From contig JAJEKV010000059.1 in NCBI GenBank assembly GCA_021234155.1, forward strand, positions 8,006,779 to 8,070,778: 64,000 bases of DNA. Reading direction: 5' to 3'. Positions 57,889-64,000 of the stretch are shown here, in pieces. Origin of the DNA: Isoetes taiwanensis (taxonomy: Eukaryota; Streptophyta; Lycopodiopsida; Isoetales; Isoetaceae). Made by a program: the position numbers and the translations under genes. Under the pieces are notes generated by a model. The model had not been told where the DNA came from, did no database searches, and was given only the letters and a program-made list of their open reading frames with translations. Numbering within the stretch: position 1 is the first letter of the stretch; every line of letters starts with the position of its first letter.

Positions 57889-60800
57889 ATGACAGAAATT
57901 AGACTCTCTTTGCCATCTAAAGATTATGCACCAGTTTGGTGCAGGAAAGGAGGTGGATTGAAGCAAAAAGTGGACGAGAACCTGCTAAGAATTCTAGGTG
58001 CAAAGCATGCAGATATATGGGCAAGAGGAGATATATATCCACGGGATCCTATCACTGGCCAATTTCCTAAATTCGACTCTGTAAGTGCTTTGGTGAAGTT
58101 TTGTTGTGAAGGCAAATCTGGTTTGCTAGGATACTGTGAGAATATGAATAATTATATTCAACAGCTTTGTTTTAGAATTCATGAGTCACATAAAGTGATA
58201 AAGAAGAAGGAGCAAGAATTAAGCTCAATGGCAGAACAACACAAGCGAATGGGATAAAAAATTGTAAAGCTTGAGCAGAAGCTCTCTAACTTGCAACAAG
58301 ATTATTCGCTGCAAACCTTTGTGATCAATCAATGTAATCGAGAATTGAGATCTTGGATAAGCAAGTGCAGGAAGGAAGAATGCAAAGTCAAGACTTTGGA
58401 GAAAAGGTTGCAGCGCTTGAAGATGACGCCATTAGGTCTTCGAGAAAGGAATAGGAAAAGAAAGCCAATTGAGTCACTAAATCCCACTTGCGGTGCAACA
58501 AGAAGAAGAATTTATGCAATCAAGAGAGTTCTCAACACAAAAAAGGAGAAAAACAATGTTAGAAACATAGGAAAGATTGTTAAAAATATTGCAACAAAAG
58601 ATGAGGTGTTGGCTATGTTGAATGATCCAACGAATAATTCTTTGCGTAGAGGCATTCTGGAAATGGTCATGAATGAGATCTACTCTAAAATTGATGCAGA
58701 TGAAGTGCAAGCCCTTTGTGATTCATCAGGTATTAGTAGAGAAGCATACAGGGTTTTGTTTAAGTCATTCCAAGATGCTCTTAAATTATTGGGAACAAAA
58801 AAGGTTGTTGCACCTCGTCCTTATGCATTAAAGTTAATTCGACGGAGAAGAAACACTGCTATTGATGATATTTTAGGTGGCATGCACTCACTCGAGTCAG
58901 GTTGCCCATTCAATAAAAGCACGAAGAAAAGTAATACATGTGAAAGTGTTGGCTTGAACGAGAACAACAATGTCTGGTTTGACATGGAAGCATTGCTGAA
59001 ATTCATGGTTGTCTTTTATCAGGTATGTGCTTCAAGTCTGAATTTCAGTTTTATCTTGCTTCATGTAATTTCAGTTTTATCTTGCTTCATGTCATTTCGT
59101 GCATGTTTCTGCCTGTACCCATATGATAACATGAAGATGCATTGTACTTAGTCCCCTAAAACTTTGTCGTAAGTATCCCAAAGTTCCTGCCTGGAGCAAA
59201 CATGTCTGAGTATCAGAAATCTAAATAGTGCAATAACACTTTTGGAACATAGCTCAACAGTTTAATACATGAAGAAAGATGAGAATAGAAAGGACCCACT
59301 TTATGCTCTCATAGAGATGTAGAGAATAATTGTAATCATAGTAATAGTCTACATATATTTCTGAAATTAGCTGACTAACCTTTTCTTCTAATTTCATTGC
59401 AACTTATACTGAGGCATTATGCATAGGAAACATTTAGTAAATAATAAATGAACGGATAAAAGTAGTGTCCATTCTCCACTGAGCTGTGTGGCGAGACCAT
59501 CCCAGTAGAAAAATACAATGAACATTGGGGAAAATCAAGATTCAAGACAAATCTAGTCAATATGAACAAGATAAGCATAACACATATGGGAAAGAATGCC
59601 CAAATCCAGCTTCTTTTGTCTGAAATCCTTTCTCAATTTTAGGCTACTTTGGGACACATATAGTTACAAGTTCGCACATAATTAGAAGTCTAGTACTCGG
59701 TGGAGCTAAAACACAGAAAATATGCCATAAATGCTCAAAGGAACCTATGAAACAAAACCAAAACTGCATAAGGCACTAAGGCACTCTATTTGCAGCATTT
59801 CTGCAGAAGTGCATCATGCTAAGCATATGAAATGAGCACGCAGTACCTTTTGCATGTGCAGTTCAGCAACATATGGAGACCCCAAATAGGATTTAGGGAC
59901 CTGCTTAAGACTCTGCATAATCACCAATTTAAAAAATCAGTCCCACTATTGTTCACCTGGAGCAGGGACAAATTCCTAACATCTTACCTGATAGGCATGA
60001 AGACATCCATTCCTGTATGCATTCTTGTCCATGAATGCATGTCTTGAGGTTCGAGATAACAAGTCTACAGACATTAAAGTCACGTGGTCTAGAAATATGT
60101 TCGGCACCTGGCTAGTTTAGAAATACAAATAATAATTTACTGTACTTAAGCATCTTGGCAGTAATTAAGAACTCTTTTTGGGGCCAATAACTTCATTTCG
60201 CATTGGCAAACCAGTAGCTAGCTCCAAGGATTCGCATGTCTTCTATTTTTGCCATTGCAGGAACAAGCTACAGTTTGTATAAAATATAAAATCTAACTAA
60301 GCTTTCGTTATGATTTTTAGATACATGATGCTGAAGCGCAAGGCACACTAGAGATATGTCTCAAGCTTGATGAAATGGAATTAACCAATAAGAAGAAATT
60401 TGAGAGGGTATCAATAGTCCTAATGAATTATGCTCTTCATTCGGATTATGAGAAGAGAGGACAGAAGCCGAAGAAGGGCGAGAAACCGAGGGATCCAGAA
60501 TGGTTTTCAGTGCAGTCGGAAGAGCATACATGGTGGCTTGGAATGTTCCAAGTGCAAAAGGAAAATTACAGTATATTGAAATGGGTCTTTGATCAGACCG
60601 AAATACCACGGCTAATTGGGCTCTATGAATCAGGAGAATTGTTAAAAGTTGATGGCCATGGTTCTTTCAAAATCAGGTTTCATTTGGCTTCAGACCTAAA
60701 GACTGAGAAGGCAATGTATAACATATCATCTACACCTCTGCAAACTCATAGCAATTGTATTTATTGCATGTACAAACTGAAAGGAAAAAAAAAAGGAGGC

Positions 60801-61770
60801 GTAAAAAAAGTACCTTGACATGTAACCAAGAATTACCGCCCGATAGGGACCAGAAGGATCCAAACTTTAATGCTATATTACCAATTCCCCTAGACAGAGT
60901 CCACTTCTGCACATTGCATGCATTGATCAAAATTGTGGAGAAAATGATCCACCATAGTTGCTGTTTTGTGTGGAATATTAAAGGTAAGAAAGAAAGGGAG
61001 GAAGGAATAGCAAGAGTGGAGAAGGTTCTGTCAGAGGCCGAATTACATGGTGGTTTTGTTACACTGGAGAAGGATGAGAAGAAGTCAATGAAGAGTTCAG
61101 TGCCTGCCAAAGTCTCTTTGGGTGGTGGCAAAGCACGACGTTTTCTGAAAAACATGGATCCAAAACAAAAAGGCATGTTCGAATTTGGAAAGAAGCTTGT
61201 GCAGGCCGAGAAGGATAGAACAGATAGAGCACAGTCAACCATTAAGAAATTAGAAGCATGGAATGCTTTGTCGGATTTAAATGCCCTGTTGCAGAAACAT
61301 TCTTTTAATTCAGAGGAAGCAAATGCTTTTACAGATAAAGTTTCAAAGTTTACAGCAGCATATATTGCAGCATGGGGAGAAAGTGAAGTCAGCCACTATA
61401 TCCACATATTGCATGCGCATGGACCCTGGTTTGCCAAAACATATGGTAGTCTTGCGGTTTGGAATACTCAAGGTATGGAAAATCGCGATAAACAAAAAAA
61501 AAACAGCTTCCATATAGAGCAACGCAAAGAGGTGGCAGTACATTGACATCTAAACCCTTGTATCAAATGAATCAATGGTTCTATAGGAGATTGATTGCGA
61601 GGCATGAGAGAAATGTTAGACGAAGAGCAAATCCAGTTGTAGATAAGGCTATAAGTGAGTTGTCAAAAAAAAGGAAAAGGGAAGCTTGGATGAAGTCAAA
61701 TGGCAAGGCAACACAAATGGAATGGAGATCAAGAAGACAGCGAGTTGGAAGCAGCTGGAAATTGGAATAG
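57889..61770 (+). CDS. Uncharacterised two-exon gene with coiled coil and HFCTLHA / YGSLAVWNTQ motifs
   Basis: Exon 1 is 57889-59022, with donor 'atcag|gtatgt'. Exon 2 is 60321-61770, with acceptor 'tttttag|atacat'. The join keeps the frame ('FYQ-IHDAEAQG'). The start MTEIRLSLPSKDYAPVWCRK is the best-supported ATG; a more 5' ATG at 57763 is possible. Features: a Lys/Glu-rich coiled coil (58190-58440), a basic segment, 'EHTWWLGMFQ' (60530), 'LDRVHFCTLHALIKIVEK' (60890), 'GGKARRFLKNMDPKQKGMF' (61127), 'YGSLAVWNTQGMENRDKQ' (61443) and 'YRATQRGGST...YQMNQWF' (61515). Conserved-looking His/Cys/Asn motifs recall transposon-derived nucleases, but I do not recognise the family. Lesions: TAA at 58255 ('HKRMG*KIVKLE') and two frame breaks at A10 runs (60785, 61494), each repaired by one additional A. 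Confidence 0.6.
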
Positions 61771-61894
61771 ATACCTTCATGTAAACCTTCAGATACCTGC
61801 TATGTTGCATATGCCACGGTATGCCTAAATTGTGAATCATATTCATATTGTCACAAGGTGCATGTCATAGTTTTAGTTTATTAGTTTCTGCTAC

Positions 61895-62105
61895 CTCTTG
61901 AAGAAAATCTGCTATTCCTTTCCGTTCTAGACATTTAAAGCCAGAGCTTTCAAAGAACTCCAATACATTGTCACAGGGGCCATTGTAGACAATTTTGCCC
62001 TCCGAAAGCAAAATTACGTCATCAAATAGCTCAAATGTCTCTGGTGTTGGCGAAAGAATTGACATCAATACTGTACTTTGCATGACATGGATTGTGCAAA
62101 CTTGG
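61895..62105 (-). pseudogene. Single exon of an ABCG/PDR-type full-size ABC transporter
   Basis: Between acceptor 'aatgcag' (62109-62106) and donor 'gag|gtagca' (61894) lies a 211-nt exon reading '[20 protein letters not shown]', '[20 protein letters not shown]' and '[20 protein letters not shown]', ending 'FLQE'. In plant PDR transporters this is the segment after the first nucleotide-binding domain's D-loop: 'TVLMSLLQPAPETFDLFDD' and 'ERKGVADFLQEV'. The exon is intact, but no neighbouring exon (Walker A, signature or membrane segments) is recognisable within 1.9 kb on either side. It is therefore an isolated fragment or an exon with very long introns. The gene could extend beyond the right edge. 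Confidence 0.8.
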
Positions 62106-62419
62106 CTGCATTAATAGAATGCATGCATTAACAGATGGGAGTTACTGTGGTTTCTAAACTCACTCTACAGCTGGATGATATACCAATGCCGTAGATGCTA
62201 GTGTGCACAATTTGAATTAGCCAAGAAGCTTGTCACAGTTAAAGCTCTTCTCGTGCAGAATGGAATAAAATTTTATGTTTGCAACACTGTGGTCCTGTGG
62301 ATAACTTGATTAGCTTTGATGTGGTCAATGTGCCAATGTTTCCTGCTATGTCCCCTTGGGAGCTGCAACACTTTTGATGTTGTCTGTGCTTCAGAGTTGC
62401 ATGATTTTGAAAGCTTAAA

Positions 62420-62590
62420 ATCATTTCTATTTAGCGAGTGGCAGGCGGGGGTATTTATCTTAAGGTATGCGGGGGGCAAGCTTATTGTTTCTATTTAGCA
62501 GGGCAAGGGTATTTATCTTAAGCCTAGCTAGTCCAACCAAGATTTTTCAACAAAGTGACCTCTCCGACTCATGCACTTTGCCAAGCAGAT
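62420..62590. repeat. Short direct repeats
   Basis: 'tttctatttagc' followed by 'gggtatttatcttaag' occurs at 62427 and again at 62488. At 62568 'atgcactttgccaagcaga' matches a three-copy cluster at 63667-63738. Confidence 0.6.
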
Positions 62591-62939
62591 AAATGGGCGC
62601 TTGGTAATGTGTTAGCTTCTGATATATTTAATCCAACATGCAGGGCCTTAATCTACACAAAGAAATATATTCTGCAGGACCTTATTCTTAGTCTTATTCT
62701 TATGTAGAGAGAGCATGCATATTGAGAAACTCGGTTGCATCAATATAAACATGTCACAAAAAGATGTCTTACAGCACCCATCTTCAATTGAGATGAAACA
62801 TCCGATGGAACGCTCATAGGACGTTGGCACACAGTGGCTGCATTATAAACAATTGTATCAAAGGTGAGCAAACCACCATCCTACAAAAGAAATTGAATGC
62901 TGAAAACCTGAAAAGCAATATTTTGGCATGCCTAGATCC

Positions 62940-63105
62940 CAGCTGGCTCACCTATATGATATGCACCAGGGCATCCATCACAAAGTACAAGCTTCCCACC
63001 GGCTCCAAGGGTCTCTGAGGTTTTTCCAGGCTATTTTCTAAAGGAAGTGCAAGAGCAGCTTCATGAAGTGAACGGCCATCAGAAAGATAAATACAATTAT
63101 ACCTG
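62940..63105 (-). CDS. PHD-finger protein exon (IDM1/PTM-like)
   Basis: The minus strand reads 'NCIYLSDGRSLHEAALALPL' then, in a second frame, 'SETLGAGGKLVLCDGCPGAY' and 'HIGEPAG'. 'GGKLVLCDGCPGAYH' is the core of a PHD zinc finger (the 'GG.LLLCDGCP.AYH' pattern), which reads histone tails in nuclear chromatin regulators. A preceding 'DGRSLHxAAL' is found just before the PHD finger in plant IDM1-like proteins. The two frames are joined by adding one A in 'gaaaaacc' near 63025. The first Cys pair of the finger is not visible, so part of the domain is missing or split by an intron. The rest of the gene may lie beyond the right edge. Confidence 0.6.
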
Positions 63106-63109
63106 CCAC

Positions 63110-64000
63110 CAAACAGTAATTAGAAACATGACATGATCTAGCTGTGCAACTGTACTATACCAAATATTACATCGAATTACATTTATCTGTATACAGACTT
63201 CAACATGAGAACCAGAATTTCTGCACTAACTGCCAATGATGGATGGCAATAACTTCACTTCTTTTTAAGCAATTATTCTTGATTGAAAATGGAAGGAGGA
63301 AACAAATTAAGAACAAGAAAGCTGCTTATGTTTTGCATCTTCATTTTGATAATAAATCATTGGCAGCATACGATTAATTTGTAAAGGTCTACAATTGCCA
63401 GCACCTAGCACCTGATGCTGTTACATGGGCATCCGCAATTTGTTCCTGATCTTTGGCCAATAAATTGCTTTCCTACAACATCTAACCATTGGGCGATATA
63501 ATTGACATCCCACTGACATATTTGATCAAACAAATTGAGATTATGGATGACTTTAATAACACAACCGGCTCATGGGACCTTAAGAATGTAGATTATTTGC
63601 TAAACTGGCCATCACAGCTAGTACACTTATTGTTTTTGCAAGCCCACAGTTCATGACTGCAGACACATGCACTTTGCCAAGCAGACATCTAAGCACACAT
63701 GCACTTTGCCAAGCAGACATGCACTTTGCCAAGCAGACTTTCCTGATTGGGAGCAACACGTTGCATTTCTTGTAGCAACATTGGGCATGGAACTGTAGCC
63801 TTAACCTTGAGATACATCACAAATTTTCCCTGATAATAGAAGATAGGCTCCAGCAGGAAGTGTTGGGGCTTCCTTAGCCAGTCACAAACCCTCCAGCTAT
63901 TTCAGCTCCTGCTAACTACATGAAGTACATAATGCTAACTACTAAAGTAAACAAAGTTTTAAAGTAGACAAAGGCTCTTACCTCATTTTAAGCTTATGGA
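63110..64000. other. Right-edge stretch, no complete gene recognised
   Basis: Contains three copies of 'atgcactttgccaagcaga' at 63667, 63701 and 63719, plus the separate copy at 62568. If the PHD gene continues upstream on the minus strand, this is probably intron or flank. Confidence 0.5.

Overview
This is nuclear DNA from a land plant. The most complete gene encodes the plant minor-spliceosome protein U11/U12-31K, with seven GT-AG exons. Exons or fragments of plant serpin, ABCG/PDR transporter, PHD-finger and hAT/ZNF862-like genes are also present, in long AT-rich intergenic space. Long introns, many decayed LINEs and ZNF862-like and DUF7869-like families would suit a seed-free plant such as a fern, but that is inference. 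The species cannot be fixed from the sequence.

Layout. 1-2080: decayed LINE fragments (family A here). 2080-2760: large compound microsatellite growing out of a LINE tail. 4612-7524 (-): U11/U12-31K. 8.1-8.9 kb: minisatellite. 9.4-10.05 kb (-): MULE transposase fragment. 11.85-12.46 kb (+): first recognisable exon of a hAT/ZNF862-like gene, whose next exon (18.1 kb) lies beyond a 5.6 kb intron holding a MITE and a serpin pseudogene. 13.97-20.21 kb (D1) is repeated at 24.86-34.07 kb (D2). D2 carries two extra LINE insertions. Between them lies segment A (20.2-24.87 kb), which is an inverted copy of segment B (36.17-41.43 kb). Both contain a non-autonomous LTR retrotransposon and gene fragments.

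42.5-50.2 kb holds the most unusual content. A minus-strand gene joins a ParB-like domain to a beta-class DNA amino-methyltransferase. It is divergent, across about 335 bp, from a plus-strand DUF7869-like (putative DDE transposase) gene. Two introns of the methyltransferase gene each hold seven palindromes built on GTGTATTC...GAATACAC, spaced about 41-42 bp apart, and further related sites lie in other introns and the divergent promoter. I read this as a candidate mobile or mobile-derived module with its own binding or methylation sites. Both genes have frame breaks in this copy.

51.1-53.7 kb (-) holds the rest of the hAT-like gene and the 3' half of a second LINE (family B). Its 5' half lies at 33.17-34.07 kb in the opposite orientation, so an inversion of about 19.6 kb has cut one LINE in two. 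54.7-55.3 kb is an L1-type ORF1 RRM domain with its own LINE 3' end. 57.9-61.8 kb (+) is a two-exon uncharacterised gene whose two main frame breaks sit at A10 runs. The right end carries an ABCG exon (62 kb, -) and a PHD-finger exon (63 kb, -). Several frame breaks in the window are repaired by one base in a homopolymer, so sequencing error must be weighed against pseudogenisation.
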